Assembly: GCA_009692425.1 (NCBI GenBank)
Contig: SHZF01000030.1
Span: 1-50,088 of the forward strand
From: Myxococcales bacterium
GTDB lineage: Bacteria > Myxococcota_A > UBA9042
Direction of reading: 5' to 3'
DNA length: 50,088 bases
Shown: positions 1 to 7,009 of the stretch, one piece after another
Numbering within the stretch: the stretch's first letter is position 1
Layout of the letters: each line of letters starts with the position of its first letter
Position numbers and translations under genes: made by a program
The notes under the pieces: model-generated
Database searches by the model: none
Told to the model about the DNA's origin: nothing
The model's input: the letters and a program-made list of their open reading frames with translations, nothing else

Positions 1-11
1 CTGATGGTGTA

Positions 12-28
12 CTGAACAGTTGTTCAGG
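12..28. promoter_or_regulatory. Candidate LexA (SOS) box
   Basis: The 17 bases CTGAACAGTTGTTCAGG form an inverted repeat (CTGAACA, 2-base spacer, TGTTCAG). They match the Myxococcus-type LexA consensus CTRHAMRYBYGTTCAGS, as I remember it, at 16 of 17 positions. No convincing gene lies between here and the toxin gene ending at 233, so the target is probably a gene to the left of the window. Other dimeric repressors use similar sites, so the assignment is tentative. I see nothing else supportable in bases 29-232. Confidence 0.35.
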
Positions 29-232
29 TGTCAAGATGGTTCTTGAAATTCATCTCCGCCCGTCACATCTTGGTGTCAGGTGATGAACTTGGAGCAGTGA
101 TGGCGACGACAGCGACACGTGCACAGTGGCCGAAGCCACCGCACGGCAAGCGCGGGTCCCAGCCGAAGCCCGCCGACCCCCGCCTCGACACGGTGTTCCT
201 CGCCGACTATGCGTCGAAGCGCGCGACGAGAT

Positions 233-580
233 TCACCCGTCCAGCCCCGCGAGCACCGCGGCGACCTGGACCGCCACGGCCGACCGATCGGTGGCAGGCA
301 GCGTCCCCAACCGCACCGCGTGCACCAGTTCGAGCGTCGCCATCTTCGCGCAGCGGACGACCGACGGCGCCGGCAGCCCAGCAGCCCGCAAATCCGACAC
401 CAGCACGTCACCAGGCCACGACCTGTGCGCGGCGCTCGTGATCATGACGACCCACAGCAGGCCGTGGTCCTGCGCGAGCCGGCCAGCCGCCACGACCAGC
501 GCCGGCCGCCGCTGCCGCACCGGGCGGTCGGTGTACGGAAATGGCACGCGCACGACGTCGAACGGCTCAAAGGTCGGCAT
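233..580 (-). CDS. PemK/MazF-like toxin of a type II toxin-antitoxin pair
   Basis: Predicted toxin, 115 residues, the usual size for the PemK/MazF endoribonuclease fold. Visible similarity is the N-terminal strand pattern DVVRVPFPYTD (about residues 8-18), the RRPALVV segment (24-30) and a VMITSA strand (45-50); the rest is divergent. Characterised members cleave RNA and are neutralised by a small DNA-binding antitoxin. The ATG at 580 lies inside the last 14 bases of the antitoxin gene, so the two are translationally coupled in the usual antitoxin-first order. The family assignment is fairly safe from context; RNase activity is inferred. Confidence 0.72.
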   Translation of the reverse strand: MPTFEPFDVVRVPFPYTDRPVRQRRPALVVAAGRLAQDHGLLWVVMITSAAHRSWPGDVLVSDLRAAGLPAPSVVRCAKMATLELVHAVRLGTLPATDRSAVAVQVAAVLAGLDG

Positions 581-791
581 AGGCCTTGCGGTCGGCGTCC
601 GAGTCCCACTCGTCGAATGCGGAGAACGGCTCGTCCGCAGGCTCAGGCTCGACCTTGGTCAGCACGATGCGCGTGCCCTCGATGCGGTAGCAGACCGCGT
701 CGCCGGGACGCAGTTGCAGCGCCACCCGCACCGGCTTCGGCAGTGTCGTCTGCGACTTGGAGGTGAGGCGACTCGTAATCATGCACGCCAT
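567..791 (-). CDS. AbrB/MazE-type antitoxin
   Basis: Small DNA-binding antitoxin partner of the adjacent toxin. The swapped-hairpin SpoVT-AbrB signature is clear: RLTSKSQTTLPKPVRVALQL, then RPGDAVCYRIEGTRIVL. The acidic tail (about residues 50-74, EPEPADEPFSAFDEWDSD) is typical of the segment that wraps the toxin. Two starts are possible: ATG 791 (74 residues) or ATG 782 (71 residues, beginning MITSRLTSKSQ). Neither has a good Shine-Dalgarno sequence. Longer versions reaching 896 add sequence unlike the family and were rejected. A GTAAG/CTTAC inverted repeat directly upstream could be the autoregulatory operator. Confidence 0.75.
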   Translation of the reverse strand: MACMITSRLTSKSQTTLPKPVRVALQLRPGDAVCYRIEGTRIVLTKVEPEPADEPFSAFDEWDSDADRKAYADL

Positions 792-792
792 T

Positions 793-810
793 GTAAGGCT
801 TTTTCTTACC
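793..810 (-). promoter_or_regulatory. Candidate operator of the toxin-antitoxin pair
   Basis: Read on the minus strand this is GGTAAG, AAAAAGC, CTTAC: an inverted repeat GTAAG-N7-CTTAC ending two bases before the upstream antitoxin start (791). It is an AT-rich island in otherwise GC-rich DNA. AbrB-type antitoxins commonly repress their own operon at such palindromes. If it overlaps the -10 region, the ATG at 782 would be the likelier start. Confidence 0.35.
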
Positions 811-896
811 ACGGCAAGCGCGGGCTCAATCGTTCGCAGACCGCGCACGCCGAAAACCGCGACGGGCACCGAGGTCTCCCGCGGCGCCCGCCCCAT

Positions 897-924
897 GTCG
901 ATCCTGCCGTGTCGATCCTGCGGT
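897..924. repeat. 14-bp tandem duplication
   Basis: Two adjacent near-identical units, GTCGATCCTGCCGT and GTCGATCCTGCGGT, differ at one base. They lie in the 162-base gap between the antitoxin gene and the 3' end of the lipoprotein gene. No function is apparent; this looks like a local slippage duplication. Confidence 0.6.
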
Positions 925-953
925 GCAGACCCCGGAATCGGGGCCCGCCGATG

Positions 954-2234
954 CTACTGCACCAGCGCACACGAGCGCTTCGACCCGGCCACCAGACAAT
1001 CGACGTAGCCCTCGCCGGCCTTCGCGTTCAGGTTGTCGGTGACGAACTTCTCGAACTCACCCATGAACACCGTGCCGGCGCCCTGGAAGAAGCCCATCGG
1101 CTTGCCGTTGTAGTCGTAGGCGAACGCGTCGTTCTTGGAGGCCTTCTTCTGCACGCCGTCGCGATCCCACACGTGTACATCCCACGACCCGCCCTGGAAC
1201 ACCGGGAACTTCACGCCCGCTTTCGTCGTCATCTCAGCCTGCTGGGCCTTGGCGCTGCCGTCGTTGATCGCCATCACTTCAAAGTCCGAGCGACCGGCCG
1301 CAATCAGTTCCGCGCGCACCTTCTGCATCGTCTTGGCCTGCGCGATGCACGACGCGCACCAGCCCGCTCCCATCATCACGATGACGCGCTTGCCCTTGAA
1401 CGCGTCCATGCCATAGGTCGTCTTGGCACCCGCGCTGTCGGGGTTGATGTCTTCAAATTGCCACTTCGGCATGTCGTACGACTGCTTGACACACGCGACG
1501 TCCTTCGAGCCGATGCTCATCGCGTCGCCCGAAAACGTCAGGTTTGCGAGGTCGAACTTGAACTGCTTGCCCTTGAACTTCATCGTCAGCACGCCCTCGG
1601 GCTTCAGCATCGTCTTCGGCAGCGTCGCCTTCTCCTTGCCGGCGTTGGGCTGCGTCAAGGGCGCGAACGCGAGGCTGCCCTCGCCGCCGATCTTCTCGTA
1701 GATGATCTCGCCCTTGATGCCGCTCGTCTGCGTCCACTCCTTGCACTTGATCGTGTTGATCACGACGCCGTCCTGGCGCTCGCCGACCGACGCGTGGAAG
1801 CGCGCCTTGTCGAGCAGCAGGCCTTCGCCTTCGAAGCCGGCGCGGAACTCAAGTTCGAGCTTGCATGAGCCGTCTTCCTTGGCGACCGTGATCGCCACTT
1901 CCGGCACGCACGCCTTGCCCGTCGGGTCGGCGTTGAGGCGGTGGCGCATCGAGACGCCCGCCTTCATCTTCTCGAAGTCGACCTTGACCTCGCCGCCGTC
2001 GAGCGTCGAGACGAGGCCGCCCGCCGCCGTCAGTTGGGCCGCCGCCTGTAGCGACGAGGCTCCGACCTTCGACGCCGCGAACTGGCTGCCCGTGTTGCCC
2101 TGCGCGCCGGTAGTCCCCGTCGCGGCACCGGTGCCCGTGGCGGCCGCGGGACCCGGAGGCGTGGACTCACAACCCAAGGCACCCGCAGCCAGCAGGGCGA
2201 GGCCCATGCCGAGAATGTGAGGAACCGAACGCAT
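954..2234 (-). CDS. Lipoprotein with C-terminal thioredoxin-like (WCASC) domain
   Basis: Predicted envelope lipoprotein of 426 residues. The start at 2234 is chosen because GGGAGG sits six bases upstream and a type II signal peptide follows at once, with lipobox AGALGC (lipidated Cys at 22). A Gly/Thr/Ala linker (about 23-55) and an unrecognised middle region come before a thioredoxin-like fold near the C-terminus, with VIVMMGAGWCASC giving a CxxC pair at about Cys293/Cys296. The pair suggests thiol-disulfide exchange outside the cytoplasm. It follows the barrel-thioredoxin gene by 63 bases on the same strand, so the two probably form one unit. The substrate is unknown; the proximity to very cysteine-rich secreted proteins in this genome is suggestive only. 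Confidence 0.8.
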   Translation of the reverse strand: MRSVPHILGMGLALLAAGALGCESTPPGPAAATGTGAATGTTGAQGNTGSQFAASKVGASSLQAAAQLTAAGGLVSTLDGGEVKVDFEKMKAGVSMRHRLNADPTGKACVPEVAITVAKEDGSCKLELEFRAGFEGEGLLLDKARFHASVGERQDGVVINTIKCKEWTQTSGIKGEIIYEKIGGEGSLAFAPLTQPNAGKEKATLPKTMLKPEGVLTMKFKGKQFKFDLANLTFSGDAMSIGSKDVACVKQSYDMPKWQFEDINPDSAGAKTTYGMDAFKGKRVIVMMGAGWCASCIAQAKTMQKVRAELIAAGRSDFEVMAINDGSAKAQQAEMTTKAGVKFPVFQGGSWDVHVWDRDGVQKKASKNDAFAYDYNGKPMGFFQGAGTVFMGEFEKFVTDNLNAKAGEGYVDCLVAGSKRSCALVQ

Positions 2235-2297
2235 CACTGCCTCCCTCGTGTGTCTTTCGAACCTGCCGCAGTGCCTCATGCCTGCCGCCGCAAGATG

Positions 2298-3656
2298 CTA
2301 CCGCTCCCCGCCCGGCGATTCAACCGCATTCGCAGGCTTTGGAAGTTGCGCCGCATACTTGAACGCGTCGGGACCGACCAGGCGCGCGACGAGCTTGCCG
2401 TCGCTGCTGTACACATCGATCACGGGCAGGCCGGGCACGCCGGGCAGCAGGCGATCCATCTCTTCCTGGCCCCACTCGGTGGCATCGACCCGCGCGATGG
2501 CGACGTCGGGCCGCGTCGGCGCGAACGCCTCGAGTTCCTTGCCCAACTGCTCGCAGGGCTGGCACCACGTCGCCCAATAATCGACGATCGTCACCTTGCC
2601 GGAGACCAGCAGTCGTTTGATCTCCGGCTCGGTCGGCACGAATCCCGCCTGCGCCGGATCGAGCGTCGGTCGGGACGGCGCGGCGGGAGCGGAACCGAGA
2701 GGTAGCGAATACTGGAGCCCGCCAAAAAACGTCCGATCCATCACCCCTTGCGTGCCCTTGACGTCGATGTGCAGCGGCTCGCGCACTCCGACCATCAGCG
2801 TGAGCCCCTCGGTCGCCTCCCAACGCACGGTCGGCACCAGATCGTACCAGTCGCCGCCCGTCGAGATGTTCGGCGTCCGCACCCGCTTGTTCGTGTTCGG
2901 GTCGCAGATCAGCTCGGTCGACTGCGCCCGCCACTGCCAGTCCACGCCGGCCGCGATCGTGAGCCGCGCCGGCCGCCAGCGCCACGACAGGCCACCGGTC
3001 GCGCGCGTCTCGTTGCCCCAGCCGAATGCGCTCGGAGGGGCAGCGTCGTGCAACGGCGTGCGGGTCCAGAAGCCCGCGTTCCAACTGAAGCCCGCACCGA
3101 TGTCGCCGAACACGTCGATGTCGGCCAACAACCACCACACGCCGCGCCCGAGCGTCGCGTACAGGCCGGGATCAGGGGGCGGCGTCTCGTTCAGACACAC
3201 GGTCGAGGACTTCGGCACGTAGCCACCGGTCGGCGCCACGGCACCCAGCGCGACGATGACGCGCGGCCACTTGGCATCGAGGTCCAGCAGCCTCCCGACG
3301 TCTTGCCGTACGCGCAGTTCGAGGTCGGCCCGGCCCGAGTCGCTCGGGTAGATGATCAGTGGGAACTTGTCGGACCCGTCGGCGTTTTTCACGCCATCGT
3401 AGAGCGGATTGAAGTGGACCGAATCGACGATGCCGAATGTCTGCACGAGGCCGAAACTGGTCCCGCTCGGCAGGTCGACGCCGGCGCTCAGCGACATGAG
3501 CTTGACCTTGAGGAAGTACTCCTTGGGCGACGCCTCGACCGACTGCGTGCCCGCCTGCCAGCGCGACGAACGCGCGTCGGTGTACACGAGGCCGCCGCGC
3601 ACGCGGATGCGCTTGTCGTGGGCGGCAGGGGCCGAGGAGGGGTCGAGGTCTCCCAC
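2298..3656 (-). CDS. Outer-membrane beta-barrel / thioredoxin fusion, 5' end interrupted by in-frame TGA
   Basis: The 452 residues after the interruption combine an outer-membrane-porin-like region of alternating strands (about residues 15-320, ending DRTFFGGLQYSL, close to the phenol-degradation MetA-type barrels) with a C-terminal thioredoxin domain: TIVDYWATWCQPC (Cys365/Cys368) and the cis-proline segment GVPGLPVI. The first possible start downstream of the stop is GTG 3656, which has no ribosome-binding site. The real start is probably ATG 3782, from which a signal peptide is encoded in the same frame, followed by TGA at 3675-3677. The gene is therefore either a recent nonsense mutant, a sequencing error, or a readthrough case. 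The thioredoxin domain would face the periplasm or surface. It lies upstream of the WCASC lipoprotein gene. Confidence 0.7.
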   Translation of the reverse strand: MGDLDPSSAPAAHDKRIRVRGGLVYTDARSSRWQAGTQSVEASPKEYFLKVKLMSLSAGVDLPSGTSFGLVQTFGIVDSVHFNPLYDGVKNADGSDKFPLIIYPSDSGRADLELRVRQDVGRLLDLDAKWPRVIVALGAVAPTGGYVPKSSTVCLNETPPPDPGLYATLGRGVWWLLADIDVFGDIGAGFSWNAGFWTRTPLHDAAPPSAFGWGNETRATGGLSWRWRPARLTIAAGVDWQWRAQSTELICDPNTNKRVRTPNISTGGDWYDLVPTVRWEATEGLTLMVGVREPLHIDVKGTQGVMDRTFFGGLQYSLPLGSAPAAPSRPTLDPAQAGFVPTEPEIKRLLVSGKVTIVDYWATWCQPCEQLGKELEAFAPTRPDVAIARVDATEWGQEEMDRLLPGVPGLPVIDVYSSDGKLVARLVGPDAFKYAAQLPKPANAVESPGGER

Positions 3657-3674
3657 CGGGAGAGAGGGGTTGCC

Positions 3675-3782
3675 TCAGGTGGCGCACTGGGCGGTGGCGT
3701 CGGGCGCTGCCATCCAACACATGACGATCTGTGCGACAACAAGCCAGAAGAACTGTGATTTCGAAGAAGGTTCGATCGGCAT
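3675..3782 (-). other. Signal-peptide stub in frame with the downstream barrel gene
   Basis: ATG 3782 has a strong AGGAGG seven bases upstream and encodes 35 residues: a short polar start, a hydrophobic core (FFWLVVAQIVMCWMAA) and a cleavage-like DATAQ. TGA follows at 3675-3677. After the stop the same frame stays open without a shift into the beta-barrel sequence, so this is most simply the missing signal peptide of that protein. Confidence 0.7.
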
Positions 3783-3889
3783 CGCGCGGCCTCCTGCGCG
3801 GGCCCCGCCGGAACTCGCGTGCGCGCCGAAGCATGGCACAGCGGGCAGCGCGTGGCCACGCCGTGCGCGCCCGCTCGACCGCTGCGTCG

Positions 3890-4897
3890 TCACGCCTTCG
3901 TCGGCTGCAGTGCGATGCCCCCGACCACGCGCCCGGCGACGTTGCGCACCTCGCCCCACGGCCACGCCTCGGGCCGCTGCCACGCACCGGGCGCAAACGT
4001 GGCCAGCGCGGCTTCGACGGCGGGGCCCAGCACGTCGGTGACGCCCGTTTCGATCTTGATCGCGATCCCGAGCCGACGCTGCGGCAGGGCCAGGCAGAAC
4101 AAGCCCATCGCACCCACTTTCACCGCCATCGGTTCGCGCGCGGCTTGGACCACGGCGAGGTCGAGGCGACCGGTTCCCGACGTCAGCTCCGAGTGGCGCG
4201 CCATCGCCCAGCCGATCGTGTGCAGCCGCCGGCCCATTCCCGGCGCGGCGACGTCCGCCAGGGCACCGGCCTGGTCGATGTCGCGCATCGCTTCGGCGAT
4301 CACCCACCACGAGCGCGCAATGGCGCCCAGTGGCAGGTGGAATGTGGGCACGCCGCAGCCGTCGACACCCACCGCCGGCTCGGCCCCGCACCAGAGCGCA
4401 ATGGCAAGCCGGTTGCGCACCTGCAGCGGATGGTCGGCGGCGCGGTAGTCCAACGCCCAGCCCTGCGCCCGGCACGCCGCCAACATGAACGCGTGCTTGC
4501 CGGAGCAGTTGTTGTGGAGGTCGGAAAACACTCCGCCCGCCCGCAGGACGGCGCTTGCAGAGAGGTCGTGTGCGGGAGGATGCGGGGCACAGCGCAGGTC
4601 GGCCACCTTGTTGCCCCAATGCGCCAGGATCGCTTCGACGAGCCCCACGTGCTTAGGTTCAGCGCTGTGCGACGCGGCACCGACCGCCAACCATTCGGGC
4701 TGCAGTTGAGGGTCGCCGAGCGCGTGCAGCGCCGTCGCCAGTTGCAGGGGCTTGGCGGCCGAGCGGAAAAATGTCGAGAGCGGCACGCCCAGTTGGCCGA
4801 CGATGCGGTTGTCGTGGCAGGCGACGGCAGCAAAGGCGTGCTCGGCTTCGATGCCGGGGCCGCGGGTCTGGACGATTCGGGTCATGGGAGCCGGCAT
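3890..4897 (-). CDS. L-asparaginase II family protein (rhizobial ReAV type)
   Basis: Predicted L-asparaginase hydrolysing asparagine to aspartate and ammonia, of the thermolabile rhizobial class (Asparaginase_II), unrelated to E. coli AnsA/AnsB. Its 335 residues match the family length. Family motifs are RSAAKPLQ (45-52), NNCSGKHAFML (129-139) and VDGCGVPT (177-184). Ser46, Lys49, Cys131 and Lys134 fall where the Rhizobium enzyme has its catalytic serine-lysine pair and part of its metal site, from my memory of that structure. No signal peptide, so cytoplasmic. The start could also be ATG 4885; neither has a clear Shine-Dalgarno. It is divergent from the lipoprotein gene at 5191, with a 293-base gap in which I see no defined element. 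Confidence 0.88.
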   Translation of the reverse strand: MPAPMTRIVQTRGPGIEAEHAFAAVACHDNRIVGQLGVPLSTFFRSAAKPLQLATALHALGDPQLQPEWLAVGAASHSAEPKHVGLVEAILAHWGNKVADLRCAPHPPAHDLSASAVLRAGGVFSDLHNNCSGKHAFMLAACRAQGWALDYRAADHPLQVRNRLAIALWCGAEPAVGVDGCGVPTFHLPLGAIARSWWVIAEAMRDIDQAGALADVAAPGMGRRLHTIGWAMARHSELTSGTGRLDLAVVQAAREPMAVKVGAMGLFCLALPQRRLGIAIKIETGVTDVLGPAVEAALATFAPGAWQRPEAWPWGEVRNVAGRVVGGIALQPTKA

Positions 4898-5190
4898 CGA
4901 CCGGGTCGTGGTCGCGGCGCATCCGAACGCAGGGTCGCCGCGGCGTCAAGGTCGTCGCGGCAAGCCGTTGACCACCCACCTTCGGCGCCGGCTGCGCGTA
5001 CGCGTTGGCCACAAACACGGGTGAGCCACTGTTGTGGAAGCCGCCAGGGACCGATCCCACCCTGGGACCGGCCCCCGACGGTGCCCCTTCCATCCCCTCG
5101 GACGCGCGGCTCGACCGACCGATCTGTGCGCTCCGTCCGACCCAACTGCACACCGTTGCCGCCCACGCGCCGCCGCGCTACAACCCCGCC

Positions 5191-6270
5191 ATGCGCACCC
5201 CTTCGCCCGCCCTCGCACACGCCCTCGCCCTGCTCGCCGCCGCCATGATGGCGACCGGCTGCGGCAAGGCCGAGCCGAAAAAGCCCAAGATCGACTTCCT
5301 CGCCAAGCCCAAGTACGAGACGTTCGACATCTTCGTCGAGCCACCGCCAGACCCGACGTCGCAACCCACGGCGTCTGCGGGCGCCGAGACATGGGCGACG
5401 AAGATCAAGGGTGCCGTTGCCGAAGTGCAGACCGACCTCGCGCGCTGCCGCAACGAATTCCTGGTGCCATTCCAGTTCCAGCGCATGAAGCGGCGCGACG
5501 TCGAATTCGTGAACTTCATGGAGATGGACGACGTCTGCGTCGACGGCAACCGCGAGGCCAAGAAGCGTGGGCCCAAGCGCATCGTGGCGTGGCTGGCCGA
5601 AGAGCACATCGGCAAGCACGTTGCGCTCGACCGTTGGATTGCGCTGGCGTCGGAGCAGGTCGAGGCGTTCGCTGAGTTTTCGTTCATGTGCAAGAAGGTG
5701 GGTGCGCCCGACCTGACGACGATGGTCGTGCCGCTGGCCGAGGCAGATCGCAACCGCATCATCCAACTGGGCCCCGCGCTCGACCGCGCCGCCGCCGACA
5801 TCGCGAAATGGGGCGACGGCCAGGTGGCCGACGATGACCCCGCCGCAGTCGGGCTTGAAGTTGAACTAGTTGTTTTCAGGAAGCAACTCTTCGATGCGTA
5901 TGGATTCTTCGTGGGTGACGGAACTGCCGCCTATGACCGGGCGGCCAACAAGGCCTGGCAGGGCTACAACATGGCGCGCGTCGCCACAATGAAGCGGTGG
6001 CTGGCGATCCCGACCAAGCGGCTGCAGCAGGATCGCGCCCGCCTGCGGAAGGTGACGGGCGCCGATGACGCGGCGCGCGTGGAACTCGCGAAGTACCTCG
6101 ATACCGTCGCCGCTGCCGTCCAGGCCACCGACAAGGCGTTCGCGCGCTACGTCAAGACTCCCAAGGCCGAGCTCGAAGAAAAGGACCCGGCTCGCAAGGG
6201 GTTGGTCGCGCTGCAGGCCGCCGTGGTCAAGCAGCACGCCGCCTGGGGCCTCGCCGAGCCAGCCCGGTAG
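5191..6270 (+). CDS. Predicted lipoprotein of unknown function
   Basis: 359 residues. ATG 5191 is chosen because it begins a type II signal peptide (MRTPSPALAHALALLAAAMM) ending in the lipobox MATGC; the open frame runs further upstream but with Pro/Arg-rich, non-coding-like sequence. The mature protein is mostly charged and looks helical, with many Lys, Ala, Glu and Asp residues and no motif I recognise. Cysteines at about 91, 116 and 170 are few. It is followed after 13 bases by aat on the same strand, so it may share its transcript, but nothing links their functions. Confidence 0.7.
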   Translation: MRTPSPALAHALALLAAAMMATGCGKAEPKKPKIDFLAKPKYETFDIFVEPPPDPTSQPTASAGAETWATKIKGAVAEVQTDLARCRNEFLVPFQFQRMKRRDVEFVNFMEMDDVCVDGNREAKKRGPKRIVAWLAEEHIGKHVALDRWIALASEQVEAFAEFSFMCKKVGAPDLTTMVVPLAEADRNRIIQLGPALDRAAADIAKWGDGQVADDDPAAVGLEVELVVFRKQLFDAYGFFVGDGTAAYDRAANKAWQGYNMARVATMKRWLAIPTKRLQQDRARLRKVTGADDAARVELAKYLDTVAAAVQATDKAFARYVKTPKAELEEKDPARKGLVALQAAVVKQHAAWGLAEPAR

Positions 6271-6283
6271 CCGAGCGTCTCCG

Positions 6284-7006
6284 ATGCGCCAGATCCGCCG
6301 CACGATTCCGACCTTGGCCGACGATCTGGCCTTCCCCGACGTCGAGGACGCGGACGAATCGGGCCTGCTGGCGGTCGGCGGCGATCTGCGACCTGAGCGG
6401 CTCGTGGCGGCCTACCGGCGCGGCATCTTCCCGTGGCCGGCCGAGGGCTGGCCGCTGCTGTGGCACGCGCCCGACCCGCGCTTCGTGCTCGTTCCGGGCA
6501 AGCTCCGTATCAATCGCAGCTTGGCGAAGCAGTTGAAGAAGCAGCCGTATGTTGTGCGGCTCGACACCGCATTCGACCAGGTGATCCGTTCGTGCGCAAC
6601 GCTGCCGCGACCGGGCCAGGACGGGACGTGGATTCTGCCTGAAGTGGTCGCCGCCTATGAAGCGCTGCACTACGCGGGTGTCGCGCACTGTGTAGAATCC
6701 TGGCGCGACGGCACGCTTGTCGGGGGTGCCTACGGTGTCGCGATTGGCCGCGCGTTTTTTGGAGAGTCCATGTTTGCCCTCGCTCCCGATGCCAGCAAAG
6801 TCGCCTTTGCCACGTTGGCGCGCCAGCTCGCGGCGTGGGGCTTCTGGGTCGTCGATTGTCAGGTCGAGACGCCGTTGCTGCGGGCGTTCGGCGGCGAATT
6901 CCTGCCGCGTCGCGTGTTCACGGAATTGGTCGCCCGCGCCGTGGCGGAGCCGGACCGCCCGGGGCCGTGGCGATTCGACGCAGGGTTCGTCAAGGGTGAG
7001 ACCTGA
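6284..7006 (+). CDS. aat: Leucyl/phenylalanyl-tRNA-protein transferase
   Basis: Cytoplasmic enzyme of the N-end rule pathway: it transfers Leu or Phe from aminoacyl-tRNA to the N-terminal Arg or Lys of proteins, marking them for ClpS/ClpAP. The 240 residues fit the family. Family signatures are present: GLLAVGGDLRPERLVAAYRRGIFPWP, WHAPDPRFVL, TWILPEVVAAYEALHYAG and GRAFFGESMFALAPDASKVAF. ATG 6284 follows the upstream stop by 13 bases and starts at the usual family position. The radical SAM gene begins three bases after its stop codon, so both are in one operon. Confidence 0.95.
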   Translation: MRQIRRTIPTLADDLAFPDVEDADESGLLAVGGDLRPERLVAAYRRGIFPWPAEGWPLLWHAPDPRFVLVPGKLRINRSLAKQLKKQPYVVRLDTAFDQVIRSCATLPRPGQDGTWILPEVVAAYEALHYAGVAHCVESWRDGTLVGGAYGVAIGRAFFGESMFALAPDASKVAFATLARQLAAWGFWVVDCQVETPLLRAFGGEFLPRRVFTELVARAVAEPDRPGPWRFDAGFVKGET

Positions 7007-7009
7007 ACC

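Noticed and set aside
126-1868. 580-codon + strand frame over the toxin-antitoxin and lipoprotein genes
   Set aside because: Runs antisense through three genes with better evidence; the product is Arg/Pro/Ala-rich and resembles no family.
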